Both the position numbers and the translations under genes were made by a program. Below the pieces are notes generated by a model. It saw only the letters and a list, made by a program, of their open reading frames with translations, was not told the origin of the DNA and ran no database searches. Positions 7,933 to 16,894 of a stretch of 20,636 bases of DNA are shown here, piece after piece. The stretch comes from Nitrospirota bacterium (lineage in GTDB: Bacteria; Nitrospirota; Nitrospiria; Nitrospirales; Nitrospiraceae): positions 1 through 20,636 of the forward strand of contig JACRQB010000026.1 in NCBI GenBank assembly GCA_016222925.1. Reading direction: 5' to 3'. Positions within the stretch are counted from its first letter, which is position 1; each line of letters starts with the position of its first letter.

Positions 7933-9072
7933 ATGACAATAAAACGTATCGCGATCGAGCAGCTCATGGTGAGCATCGATACCAGCAAGGGATCCGACCT
8001 CCCATCGGAACCCTCAGCGACTACACAACACCTTACAAGCCAGCAACCTCCCAACGCCGATGTCCCAGCTCCTCCAGATCACACACCCGAACATATGCCG
8101 GAGGCTAAGCCTGAGAATCATTCCGTCACGGCAATCTACGCTCAGGCTCAAGAAGCGGTTGAGCGCATTTTCGAGGATCTTGAGCGTGGCATTCCTCCGT
8201 CTCCCGAAGCCACCAAGGCCATCGTGTCAAACGTGTTGAGCCAAGTTCTCAACAACCGTGCGGCAATGACTACTCAGCTCGCCATTCAGAAAATTAAACA
8301 GTTCGACCGCTCACTGACGACTCATGCACTCGACACCTGCATCTTGTCGCTCGTGGTAGCCGTTGAAAGCGGATTGGATCAAACAGCACAAGAACAGATC
8401 GGCATGGGCGCGTTACTCCATGACGCGGGATATGTCCGCCTCCCGCGCAATCTTGTTCGCAAGCGGGAGGAATGTAGCGGACAAGATAAGACCTTGCTCG
8501 AACAACATTGTAAGCTTGGCGTCGCGCTCCTCTCCGAGCAACCAGGCATGCACGAGGGCGTCTTATGCATCGTCAGAGAGCATCATGAGCGTTCCAATGG
8601 AAGTGGCTTTCCAGCCAAGTTAGGCAACGATCAGATTTTTCACCTGGCGCAGATCGTCGGCATCGTCGATTTTTATGACGGCATGGTTAGTCGGCGCGGC
8701 ACACGCCAGGCCATGATTCCACACGATGCCGTTCGGCAACTCTTCTTGGCTGGAGAACAAGGATTATTTGAAAAATCTCTCGTGGAGCTCCTGATTCGAA
8801 GCATCGGAGTCTACCCAGTCGGAAGCCTCGTCAGACTCAATACCGGCGAACAGGCGGTCGTCATCGGAGTCAACCCTCAGCAACGACTCAAACCTCTGAT
8901 CAAAGTCACGACCGACCCGCAAGGAGGCTCGTATACCACACCGATTGACATTGACCTGGCGACACCATCCCCCGACCACACAATCCGAACGGTGCTGCGT
9001 GTCCTAGATCCAAGCAAAGAACGAGTCAATATCGGCATACACCTAGACCAAGGCCTTTCACGAGCTGCATGA
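7933..9072 (+). CDS. Divergent HD-GYP domain protein (probable c-di-GMP phosphodiesterase)
   Basis: A 379-residue cytoplasmic protein. The N-terminus (MTIKRIAIEQLMV) resembles the usual HD-GYP opening. Residues ~24-62 are a Pro-rich linker and ~120-310 the HD-GYP domain: H131, H163-D164, H192, H217-H218-E219 and D246 provide the usual metal ligands. Two signature blocks deviate: HDxGK is HDAGY (K replaced by Y167), and the DGSGYP motif reads NGSGFP (222-227). The C-terminal stretch YPVGSLVRLNTGE is common in this family. HD-GYP enzymes hydrolyse c-di-GMP; retained ligands favour activity, the changed signatures leave it open. The gene overlaps the kinase gene by 4 bases (ATGA), so the two are translationally coupled. 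Confidence 0.87.
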   Translation: MTIKRIAIEQLMVSIDTSKGSDLPSEPSATTQHLTSQQPPNADVPAPPDHTPEHMPEAKPENHSVTAIYAQAQEAVERIFEDLERGIPPSPEATKAIVSNVLSQVLNNRAAMTTQLAIQKIKQFDRSLTTHALDTCILSLVVAVESGLDQTAQEQIGMGALLHDAGYVRLPRNLVRKREECSGQDKTLLEQHCKLGVALLSEQPGMHEGVLCIVREHHERSNGSGFPAKLGNDQIFHLAQIVGIVDFYDGMVSRRGTRQAMIPHDAVRQLFLAGEQGLFEKSLVELLIRSIGVYPVGSLVRLNTGEQAVVIGVNPQQRLKPLIKVTTDPQGGSYTTPIDIDLATPSPDHTIRTVLRVLDPSKERVNIGIHLDQGLSRAA

Positions 9073-11960
9073 TGAGACCATCTGGACGCAAACGAAAACG
9101 CGTCGGACGTCGTCTTGCCGCTTCACGTCCTACAGCGTCGGCAGGCCTCGATCTTCTCGAGGGGCTTCCGCTGGCCACCGTCATTCTTGATACTGATCTT
9201 ACCGTATTGGCCGTTAATCGGGAGAGTCATCGGTTGCTTGGGCCACGATTTCCTTCCTCCACGGTCCACTCCTTTCCATCCCTGTGGTCGATACTCACCA
9301 AATCCGACACCACCACTATTGCAGCACGACTGAACGGAGTACTGAAAAGCCGCCGTCCAACTTCTGTAACGCAGCATCTCCTCTTGCGGAAGGCAACCCA
9401 TCCCATTCCCGTAGAATGGACCTGCGCACCCAGTACGTTCGATGGGAAGACCGTACTGATTCTCAGCATCCGAGACTTGTCTCATGAACTGGAATTGGAA
9501 CAGGATTGCAATCGGTTGGCCGCGATCGCTGAGGAAAGTCCGCTACCGATGATCGAACTAGACCGGGAGTTGAGTCTGTTGTATGCCAATCCAGCGATGA
9601 TCTCTCTGCTCTCTCGATTCGGATACAATCTCAAAGGATTTCCCAACGTCACCCCAGGCAATCTTCCAGACATCGTGCAACGCTGTCTCACCGCAGGCCA
9701 TGTATATCATGATGAGGCTGTCGCACTCCCAGAAGCCAGTTTTTCGTGGACCTTCTGCCCGGTTCCCACACATAACGTCGTGCGAGGCTATGCCATCGAC
9801 ATGACGAGCGTCCATAAGACACGGCAGGCGCTCCAACTATCCGCCGACCAACTTCGACAGAGTAACCGCCGCTTGGACCAAGCGCTGGATGAAGCGAAAG
9901 AATCGGCACGCGTCAAGACGGCATTTCTCGCGACAGTCAGTCATGAACTGCGTACCCCCATGAACGGGGTAATCGGCATGACAAGCCTGTTGATGGAGAC
10001 GTCCTTGACGTCTGAACAACAATCCTACGCGGAGACCATTCGACAATGCGGCGAAGCGCTGTTGCAGCTGATCAACGACGTACTCGAATGCAGCAAGATC
10101 GAGGCAGGGAAATTGGAACTGGAGTGCCTCGACTTCAATCTGAGAACCACTGTGGAGCAGGTATTGGCACAATTCGCTGAGCGGGCAGAGACGAAAGGGC
10201 TGGAGCTAACCGGACTAGTACACGCCGCGGTTCCCACGGGACTCAAAGGTGACCCAGGTCGCCTACGTCAGATCCTCACCAATCTGGTTGCCAACGCGGT
10301 GAAGTTTACGGACAAGGGCGAGGTGACCCTGCAGGCCTATCTCGAAGAAGACCTCCTCGACACAAGCGTCATTCGCTTCGAAGTCACGGATAGCGGCATT
10401 GGAATCAATCCCACTACTCAAGACAAACTGTTCCGTCCGTTTGTACAGGCAGACAGTTCCACGACCAGAAAGTATGGCGGCACCGGCCTTGGCCTGTCGA
10501 TTTCCAAGCAACTCGTGGAATTAATGGGTGGACAGATCGGAGTGCGCAGCATCGAGGGACAGGGTAGCACCTTCTGGTGCACCGCACGCCTCCAGAAACA
10601 AGTCGATTCGCCACGCGCAATTCTTCCGACCGGAGATCTCACCGGAAAGCGTGTCTTGATCGTCGATGACAACGAGTCGAATCGCTTGATCCTCCACCAT
10701 CTAGTATCCGGTTGGGGAATGGTGGACGACCTTGCAGAGGATGCCGAATCGGCGTTGCATCGCATCGCGGAGGCGACGCAGCGGGGAGTCCCGTACGATC
10801 TCGCGATCTTGGACGTCATCATGCCTGGAAAGGACGGGTTGCAACTTGCACGAGAGCTGCAAAGTCACTCGGCTGGATCCGGCATTCGCCTCGTCGTGAT
10901 GACCTCGATGCTACAGCGTGGCCATGCGGAACAGGCCCGCCAGGCGGGTGCGATGGGCTACCTGCCGAAACCCGTCCGCCATGATGAATTACGCGACTGC
11001 CTACGGACTGTTCTCGGTCTGCCCAAGAGCCAAGAGCCACAGACGGCTCAAACCCTCTCAGTCGTGCCTCAACTCGTCACTCGGCATACGGTCGCGGAGA
11101 ATGTGCAGCATCGGCGCATTTTGATCGTGGAAGACAACATCGTCAATCAAAAGCTCGCCGTACGGATGATGGAAAAACTGGGCTACCAGCCAGACGTCGT
11201 CGAAAACGGTCAAGAAGCACTGACTGCGCTCGCCAAGGGAGACTATGCCGCCATCCTGATGGATTGTCAGATGCCCATTATGGATGGATTTGAGACAACC
11301 CAATGCATTCGGAAAGGTGAAGCGGCAGTGGCATCGCATGACTCGCCCGGTGGAGGCCCAAACCATTCAGACACGTCACCACAATCGACTCCGCATATTC
11401 CGATCATTGCGGTCACCGCCAATGCAATGCAGGGTGATCGCGAGCGCTGTTTAGCAACCGGAATGGATGATTATCTCGCCAAACCGATCAAACTAGACGA
11501 ACTACGGAACACCCTCGCTCGTTGGATATCCACGCCACCGGATGCAGTGGTGACCGGCAAGCATAAACTAATTCCCACCACGGCCGACCCAACCAGAGGA
11601 ATCTTTGATCCTGCAAAAATGTACCAGAACATCGGCGGCGACAGCGAATTATTCGCTCAACTCGTCTGCCTGTTTCTTGATCGCTACCAGACCATGCTGG
11701 CCGACATCAGGACGGCGTTGGCCGATGCCAACTCGGTCACAGTGGAACGGATGGCACACACTTTCAAAGGCACCGCCGGAAACCTTTGCGCCTCCGAAGT
11801 CGCACTCACCGCCGGTCGTCTCGAAGCCGTCGGCCGCCTCAACGCGCTCCACGACGCCCCTCCCGTCTACGCGCAGCTCGAACTCGAAGTCGCACGACTC
11901 GTCCGTGTCCTTGAATCCTACCGGCAGGGATATCAGCCGATCACTCAGGCAGCTGCCTGA
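9069..11960 (+). CDS. Hybrid histidine kinase: PAS-PAS-HisKA-HATPase-REC-REC-HPt
   Basis: A 963-residue BarA/ArcB-type kinase with no membrane segment, so a soluble sensor. Residues ~1-22 are very basic. PAS-like domains lie at ~28-140 and ~146-248, followed by a coiled coil (~250-285). HisKA carries SHELRTP with H292; the ATPase has its N box (TNLVANAVKFT, ~405), DSGIGI and GGTGLGLSI. REC1 (~529-645) has phospho-acceptor D582, REC2 (~680-835) has D732, and HPt (~855-950) has H897 in MAHTFKGTAGN. All phosphorelay residues are present. REC2 holds a ~25-residue Ser/Pro/Gly-rich insert before its last strands. The coding start overlaps the HD-GYP stop. No separate response regulator follows, so the final target is elsewhere or the HD-GYP protein itself. 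Signal unknown. Confidence 0.93.
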   Translation: MMRPSGRKRKRVGRRLAASRPTASAGLDLLEGLPLATVILDTDLTVLAVNRESHRLLGPRFPSSTVHSFPSLWSILTKSDTTTIAARLNGVLKSRRPTSVTQHLLLRKATHPIPVEWTCAPSTFDGKTVLILSIRDLSHELELEQDCNRLAAIAEESPLPMIELDRELSLLYANPAMISLLSRFGYNLKGFPNVTPGNLPDIVQRCLTAGHVYHDEAVALPEASFSWTFCPVPTHNVVRGYAIDMTSVHKTRQALQLSADQLRQSNRRLDQALDEAKESARVKTAFLATVSHELRTPMNGVIGMTSLLMETSLTSEQQSYAETIRQCGEALLQLINDVLECSKIEAGKLELECLDFNLRTTVEQVLAQFAERAETKGLELTGLVHAAVPTGLKGDPGRLRQILTNLVANAVKFTDKGEVTLQAYLEEDLLDTSVIRFEVTDSGIGINPTTQDKLFRPFVQADSSTTRKYGGTGLGLSISKQLVELMGGQIGVRSIEGQGSTFWCTARLQKQVDSPRAILPTGDLTGKRVLIVDDNESNRLILHHLVSGWGMVDDLAEDAESALHRIAEATQRGVPYDLAILDVIMPGKDGLQLARELQSHSAGSGIRLVVMTSMLQRGHAEQARQAGAMGYLPKPVRHDELRDCLRTVLGLPKSQEPQTAQTLSVVPQLVTRHTVAENVQHRRILIVEDNIVNQKLAVRMMEKLGYQPDVVENGQEALTALAKGDYAAILMDCQMPIMDGFETTQCIRKGEAAVASHDSPGGGPNHSDTSPQSTPHIPIIAVTANAMQGDRERCLATGMDDYLAKPIKLDELRNTLARWISTPPDAVVTGKHKLIPTTADPTRGIFDPAKMYQNIGGDSELFAQLVCLFLDRYQTMLADIRTALADANSVTVERMAHTFKGTAGNLCASEVALTAGRLEAVGRLNALHDAPPVYAQLELEVARLVRVLESYRQGYQPITQAAA

Positions 11961-12209
11961 TCGAGACCGGCGACATGGCGCCCCTCACTATCTGATCGAG
12001 AGCTGGCCCACCGATCACCGCCCTGTTCATAGCAGGTATGTGTTTCCGGGACGGCACACCCCGCTCGCCACAGACCCAGCGAAAGGGCGGACCTGTTTTC
12101 TTTGAGGGAGGCACTCCAGGCCTTGGCAGGCGACTACCTCATGTTGGATGATCGCTTTCAGGAGGTCAGTGAACCACTAGAGCATCAAAATAGTCGAAAC
12201 ATGTATCAG
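11961..12209. other. 249-base convergent gap between kinase and fliW
   Basis: Ends of two convergent transcription units. I see no convincing terminator hairpin with a U tract on either strand and no supported gene; a short plus-strand ORF from 12102 runs into fliW and looks like chance. A 9-base direct repeat, TGATCGAGA, occurs at the kinase stop and again near 11993. Confidence 0.5.
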
Positions 12210-12692
12210 CTAGACTTTACATTCAACAGAGGGAGAAGCCGACGCTGGTTCTGGCGATGGGGATCCGGAGACGGGAAACAACGGGTGTCTGGTAGGGAAA
12301 TCATCGGAAAGGACCACCTGCTTGCCCAGTTTGGTCAGGTGGCTGATGATTAGCGGTCCTCGCAAATTGGCGGTGATCCGGCCAGGATCATCCGATGGAA
12401 TGGTCAAGATTACAACCAGTGCTAGCTCTTCTCTTTCCTCTGCTCGAATTTCCGACAAGGCATCGGCAGGAACATCGATCTGATAGCCTGGATGAATTAG
12501 GGCTGGATCCAGAATGACAAATGCCAGGGACGGTTCTTCGACGGATTGCAGCCACTTGAAAGGAGCCTCGGTGTCATGATCCAGGATGACATACCGTTGC
12601 TGCTCGGGGAAGCCGAGTAGTCCTGAAGGAAACGTCACGATGCTCTCGTCGCGGACTTCGAATGATCCAAACCGAGTCGATAGACTCTTCAC
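12210..12692 (-). CDS. fliW: FliW flagellar assembly factor
   Basis: A 160-residue protein recognised by STRFGSFEV near the N-terminus, FPSGLLGFPE, PFKWLQSVEEPSLAF, and TANLRGPLIIS followed by GKQVVL. FliW binds CsrA and flagellin in a three-part switch: free flagellin titrates FliW, releasing CsrA to block flagellin translation. GTG 12692 is preferred because the product then begins MKSLSTRFG as is usual and GAGG, overlapping the csrA stop, lies 8 bases upstream; TTG 12713 is an alternative that overlaps csrA. The C-terminus carries a short Pro/Ser-rich tail (PSPEPASASPS). It forms an operon with csrA. Confidence 0.95.
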   Translation of the reverse strand: MKSLSTRFGSFEVRDESIVTFPSGLLGFPEQQRYVILDHDTEAPFKWLQSVEEPSLAFVILDPALIHPGYQIDVPADALSEIRAEEREELALVVILTIPSDDPGRITANLRGPLIISHLTKLGKQVVLSDDFPTRHPLFPVSGSPSPEPASASPSVECKV

Positions 12693-12702
12693 GATAATGG
12701 CC

Positions 12703-12948
12703 TCACGAAGCAATCTTGGTTTTCGCAGGGATCAAGCGACGCAATGCGTCTATGGGGACCACGTGCGTCTTCGCAGCCAACCGGTTCTCCTCTTGAATCC
12801 TCACATAGACTTCTTCCCGATGGACCGCAACCACCGACGGTGCTTCGATTCCCAGGCGGACTTGACCACTTTTCACCCCAAGCACGACCACCCGGATGTC
12901 CGGACCGATCGTGACACTTTCTCCACATCGACGGCTGAGTACCAGCAT
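12703..12948 (-). CDS. csrA: CsrA carbon storage/translation regulator
   Basis: An 81-residue RNA-binding protein with the family opening MLVLSRRCGESVTIG, the core VRLGIEAP and the REEVYVRIQEEN stretch that forms the RNA-binding edge. CsrA dimers bind GGA loops, often over ribosome sites. In bacteria with FliW its main target is usually flagellin mRNA. It has a 20-residue C-terminal extension after the core, longer than the enteric 61-residue form. A purine-rich ribosome site (GGAAGG) lies 5 bases before ATG 12948. A sigma-28-like promoter lies upstream in the flgL-csrA gap, so csrA-fliW can be expressed apart from flgKL. Confidence 0.97.
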   Translation of the reverse strand: MLVLSRRCGESVTIGPDIRVVVLGVKSGQVRLGIEAPSVVAVHREEVYVRIQEENRLAAKTHVVPIDALRRLIPAKTKIAS

Positions 12949-12985
12949 ACCGGCCTTCCTTGGCGAGAGACATGAGTCTCACCCC

Positions 12986-13013
12986 TTTTCGGCTGACTCG
13001 GGCAGAACCTTTA
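12986..13013 (-). promoter_or_regulatory. Sigma-28 (FliA)-like promoter for csrA-fliW
   Basis: TAAAGGTT (13013-13006), 12 bases, GCCGAAAA (12993-12986). It lies in the 139-base gap between flgL and csrA; the -35 starts with the classical TAAAG and the -10 differs from GCCGATAA at one base. The csrA ATG is about 38 bases downstream. Confidence 0.6.
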
Positions 13014-13087
13014 CGCCGCAACCGGGCCGACCCCATCGACCGGAACAACCAGAAGAGCACGACGCACAACCGATTCCCCGCCCGTTC

Positions 13088-14851
13088 TCATAAATAATTC
13101 AACAGCGAGTTTTCAAACACCTTGGTCAACGTCCTGCTGGCCGCTTCGATCGCATATTGCTGCAGGGTCAGATCGGAGATCGCTTTGGCTAAATCGACGT
13201 CCTCCGTTTCCGAGAGCGTCTTAATGAAAAAGCTTTTCGCCTCTTCGAGCTGCGCCGCGCTCGTCGTCAGGCGATTCGATGTCGCGCCGACCTCTCCCTG
13301 AATGGCTGCAATCTGCGACACTCCCTGATTCAGCGTTCCCAGCGCGTCGCTGATACCGAGTCGATAATTGCCACGCAGCGCGGAGATCAGTTGTTTGACC
13401 TCTGCAAAGATATCGATTCCGCCTTCGATAAAAGCCCGGCTCCCAGCAACATTGGTCGGCACAGTCTGATCTGTCCCAACTTCGATGGCATGAACGCCCG
13501 CGTCTCCCTGGTACTGTAGACCCGACACGATGGAAAAGAGATCGCCGCTCGCCGGCGCGCCGCTCCCGTTGGCCAACGTCATCCGAAGACCGTCGAAGCT
13601 GATCTCACTCCCCGACACATAGGTCTGGTTGGTGAGAACATTCCTGGGCGACAGGCTGACGGAGAAGGTATCCCCTGTTTGCGGCCCTCCTTGCTGACCG
13701 TTTGCCAGGACTACGCGCAAACCGGCAAACGCAATCGCCTCGCCCGACAGATAGGTGTTGCCGGAGGACAGCGTGGTACTGGTCGTCTGATCCACCACCG
13801 AGTACTGTGTCGGGGAGGTAAACTGGATCTGATAGTTATGGAGCGTGAGTTGCGCTGCGCTCACCATGCCGACATCTCGCACAGCCACGCCGCCGGTGTT
13901 GGACGCTCCACGGGACGTCGTGACAGGAGCCGTCACATTGAGCACATCGTAAGCGGTGGGAGACGTAAAGCGAATCACATAGTCGTCTAACGTCGCGGCA
14001 TTGTCGTCGACGACTCGCCCCTGTCCGGCCAGAGCTCCTCCGGTGTTGCCGACAGCAGACGCCATCGTCGCAGTCAGTGCAAATGGCGCGCCACCAGTCG
14101 TCTCACTGCCGCCCGCGAATCCAACCGCGGTGCGGGCCAGACCACCCGTTACCCGCACCGTGGACTGCGAACCGTTCAAGTCGGACGAGATGATGAAACG
14201 ATCTCCTTCAAATGTGACCGATACACTCTTTCCGGCATTGGTCAGCGCCGTATCGGCGTTGATGCGGCTTTGGATACGCGCCGCCAGCTGAGCACCGGTC
14301 AAGGATTCGGTCCCGGCTGTTAAATCGATCGTGCCGGATGTGGTTCCATCGACAGCGACGACGAGGGTATCATTGCTGCCGTTTGTCAGTGTCAGGGGGG
14401 TCGTGATCGCAAGTCCCGTGGCCCGTCCATGCGTGCTGGTACCCGTGAAGATGGGCTGATTGCTCAGTTCCGTATTGGCCGTTTGTTGGAGCTGCGCGAA
14501 CAGTTGTCGTACTTCCTTCGCCCCAATCACCCGATCCGCCGCGCTGTTCGTGTCGTTACGAAACTGTACGGCGAGTTGTTGCACACGGGACAACGAAGTC
14601 ATCGCGTGGCTCAACGCCGTATCCGAAAGATCCAGCCTCGTCTGCCCGAACACAATATTGCGTTTCCGTTGCTCAATTGCGGCAAGCGAGGCTTTGTCCA
14701 ATGCAATATGGTTGAATGCGCTGGGATCGTCGGACGGCTGACGCACTAACTTTCCGGTCGACACCTGTTGCTGGAATTCCAAACCGCGCGCGCGCGCGCG
14801 GGCCAGGTTATTCGTCAGCACACCGAAGGTCTGTAGCTCTGTCACACGCAT
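13088..14851 (-). CDS. flgL: FlgL hook-filament junction protein, enlarged
   Basis: A 587-residue protein, nearly twice the enteric length (about 317). Flagellin-like ends are clear: QQQVSTGKLVRQPSDDPSAF at 27-46 and a C-terminal helix ending in EAASRTLTKVFENSLLNYL. The middle is expanded by beta-rich modules: a flagellin-IN-like domain (~158-249), two copies of a DYxIxFTSPTxY module (~288-304, ~337-361) and two copies of a TYxSGxxIxFxGLRxxLANG module (~365-398, ~409-442). These are probably the surface-exposed part of the junction. It starts 13 bases after flgK, with GAGG 5 bases before the ATG. A (CG)8 tract encodes residues 18-22. No signal peptide, as expected for type III export. Confidence 0.95.
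   Translation of the reverse strand: MRVTELQTFGVLTNNLARARARGLEFQQQVSTGKLVRQPSDDPSAFNHIALDKASLAAIEQRKRNIVFGQTRLDLSDTALSHAMTSLSRVQQLAVQFRNDTNSAADRVIGAKEVRQLFAQLQQTANTELSNQPIFTGTSTHGRATGLAITTPLTLTNGSNDTLVVAVDGTTSGTIDLTAGTESLTGAQLAARIQSRINADTALTNAGKSVSVTFEGDRFIISSDLNGSQSTVRVTGGLARTAVGFAGGSETTGGAPFALTATMASAVGNTGGALAGQGRVVDDNAATLDDYVIRFTSPTAYDVLNVTAPVTTSRGASNTGGVAVRDVGMVSAAQLTLHNYQIQFTSPTQYSVVDQTTSTTLSSGNTYLSGEAIAFAGLRVVLANGQQGGPQTGDTFSVSLSPRNVLTNQTYVSGSEISFDGLRMTLANGSGAPASGDLFSIVSGLQYQGDAGVHAIEVGTDQTVPTNVAGSRAFIEGGIDIFAEVKQLISALRGNYRLGISDALGTLNQGVSQIAAIQGEVGATSNRLTTSAAQLEEAKSFFIKTLSETEDVDLAKAISDLTLQQYAIEAASRTLTKVFENSLLNYL
14785..14800. repeat. (CG)8 dinucleotide tract in flgL
   Basis: Sixteen bases of perfect CG repeat about 50 bases into flgL, encoding alternating Arg and Ala. 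A change of one or two repeat units would shift the frame and abolish FlgL. Confidence 0.9.
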
Positions 14852-14864
14852 GGCAGCCTCGACG

Positions 14865-16892
14865 CTAAGATTTGATCGACAACAGCGTTTGGAACATTTC
14901 GTCGGTGAGACGCACCAGCCGCGAGGCGGCTTCGAATCCCCGTTGGAACTTAATCAGATTCACCAGCTCCTCGTCCATCGAGACGCCGGACACTTGAGCA
15001 CGCAAGGTCTCGATCTGGTCCTTCAAAATCTCCTTCGCCTCTTTTTCACGGTCAGCCGTTTGCGCAGCGACACCGAGCTCTGCCGCGACAGACCGATAGG
15101 CATCCTGCAAGGTCCCGTTTTCAAGACTCGCGAATCGCCGATGCTGGAGCGCAACCAGCGAGAGCAGGTTGGTATTGTTGCCGGGAGTCCCGGTTCGTGT
15201 GGATGACGCCGCGACAGACGACGGATTCGTGAGCGCAACCGCCAAATCGCGCGCAGCATGGCTGTACGAATCGACTTCGAAGACGTCTCCGGCCGCGGCC
15301 GCGCCGGTCAACGTCACACTGAGACCGTCAAATGTCAGCGTCGTCTGGCCTGCGTACGTCCCTGAGGCGGCCGTACTGAGACCGGCGCTCAGGCCAAGTG
15401 ATGCCCGAGCTGTCCCTCCGGTAATGTCGACTGCCGATGCCGCGGTCGTGTTATTCGATGTCATGACTAACCGGTTGGTTGTGGCGTCATAGGTGACCGC
15501 CACTGTTTTACCTGCCGCTTGCAGTGCTCCATCGGCATTGATTTTTGCTTGCACTTCCTGCGCTACGGCCGAGCCGGAGGTATACGACAAGCCTGGACTC
15601 GCAGCGCCTGCGAGTGTGATCGTGCCGGAGGCCACGCCATCGACGGCCACAGTGAGCGTGTCATTCACACCCGTTACGATGGACAAGGGTGCGTCGGCGG
15701 ACGGTGCCGTGATTGCTGTGCCGGTGTAGTTACCGCGAATTGTCGCGCCCGTCGTTGCATCCACGATGGAATAGGCCGTTGCGGAGGAAAAGCGGACTTC
15801 GTAGTCGTGAAACGTGAGCAGACTGTTTGCGGCGATCGCCCCGCCAGTCATTGCGGCAGCTCCCTGGTTGGCAGTCACGGCCCGCACGGACACCGCCACG
15901 GGGCTAAATAAGTCGAGCCCGGTCGATCCATCGAGTCCATACCCTTGTCGATGAATCATATTCACGGCGTTCGCCAGCGTCGCCGAGAGCCGGTCGAATG
16001 AGGCGTCCAGATTTCGAACTGTGGTATCACGAACATCCAAGAGGCTGCGCAAGCGGCCATTCGAGATCAGTCCATCGATGCTGAGGGGACGCGTGCCCCC
16101 GGTAGAATACCCGACCGAAAACAACCCGTCGTTGTCCGGATCCTCGATGGCGTTCAACTGCCGGATCGTGGTGCCCTCCACCAACACCTGTCCGCGTGCC
16201 GCAAAGACCGTCAGCGCACCCGTGCCGGACTCAACGGTCGTGATATCGATCCGTACTGCCAACTCATTCAGTGCGAGCTCGCGTTGATCACGGAGGTCAT
16301 TGGCGTTCTGACCCGTCACCTCGGCCGTGACAATCTGGTTATTCAGCTCAGCGATTTGTTTCGACAGACTGTTGATTTCCGTTACCGTCTGCTGGACCTG
16401 AAAGTTCAATGATTGTCGCGCGGCAACCAGATCCGAAGACACCTGATTCACACTCGAGGCCAACTGTCTCGCATTGGCCAATAGCACGGAACGAGCCGCC
16501 ACCTCGCCCGGATTGGTCGACACATCTTGCAAACCACGAAAAAAATCGTTCATTCGCGCCGCGATACCTTGATTATTACTGTCTCCAAACAAGTTTTGGA
16601 GCCGGAACAACTCTTCTCGTGACACCGATAGTCGTCCGAGATTCTGCTGTACGGTCGTCAGCTGCCGGTTGATGAATTGGTCCGTATAGCGCCTGATGGA
16701 TGTGGTCTGCACGCCGGTTCCCACCATACCAGGGTGGCCGTTCAGCGGCGAACGTTCAGTCAGCACAGCCTCCTGTCGGGAATAGCCAGGCGTATTCACG
16801 TTGGCAACATTATGTCCGGTAACGGTAAGGGCTTGTTGCGAGGTGGTCAGTGCGCTTCTCGCAATGTCAAAGAGAGACGAAAGACCAATCAT
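14865..16892 (-). CDS. flgK: FlgK hook-associated protein 1
   Basis: A 675-residue protein that joins hook to FlgL and filament. The N-terminal D0 motif HNVANVNTPGYSRQ (27-40) is the rod/hook family signature, and the C-terminus (DEELVNLIKFQRGFEAASRL) is equally typical. It is longer than the enteric protein (about 547) because of modules shared with FlgL: a DYEVRFSSATAYSIVD module (~361-385), a flagellin-IN-like domain (~408-505, starting NDTLTVAVDG) and a GTYAGQTTLTFDGLSVTL module (~511-541). It lies 2 bases after the flgN stop and just before flgL. FlgN is its export chaperone. Confidence 0.96.
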   Translation of the reverse strand: MIGLSSLFDIARSALTTSQQALTVTGHNVANVNTPGYSRQEAVLTERSPLNGHPGMVGTGVQTTSIRRYTDQFINRQLTTVQQNLGRLSVSREELFRLQNLFGDSNNQGIAARMNDFFRGLQDVSTNPGEVAARSVLLANARQLASSVNQVSSDLVAARQSLNFQVQQTVTEINSLSKQIAELNNQIVTAEVTGQNANDLRDQRELALNELAVRIDITTVESGTGALTVFAARGQVLVEGTTIRQLNAIEDPDNDGLFSVGYSTGGTRPLSIDGLISNGRLRSLLDVRDTTVRNLDASFDRLSATLANAVNMIHRQGYGLDGSTGLDLFSPVAVSVRAVTANQGAAAMTGGAIAANSLLTFHDYEVRFSSATAYSIVDATTGATIRGNYTGTAITAPSADAPLSIVTGVNDTLTVAVDGVASGTITLAGAASPGLSYTSGSAVAQEVQAKINADGALQAAGKTVAVTYDATTNRLVMTSNNTTAASAVDITGGTARASLGLSAGLSTAASGTYAGQTTLTFDGLSVTLTGAAAAGDVFEVDSYSHAARDLAVALTNPSSVAASSTRTGTPGNNTNLLSLVALQHRRFASLENGTLQDAYRSVAAELGVAAQTADREKEAKEILKDQIETLRAQVSGVSMDEELVNLIKFQRGFEAASRLVRLTDEMFQTLLSIKS

Positions 16893-16894
16893 GC

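Noticed and set aside
11961..12209. Bidirectional terminator between the convergent kinase and fliW genes
   Set aside because: Expected from the layout, but no stable stem followed by a T tract is visible on either strand.
12102..12353. Plus-strand ORF of 83 codons between the kinase and fliW
   Set aside because: It overlaps the 3' end of fliW antisense, and its product has no recognisable features.
12693..12713. TTG 12713 as the fliW start
   Set aside because: GTG 12692 gives the usual FliW N-terminus and has a ribosome site at good distance; TTG would overlap csrA by 11 bases.
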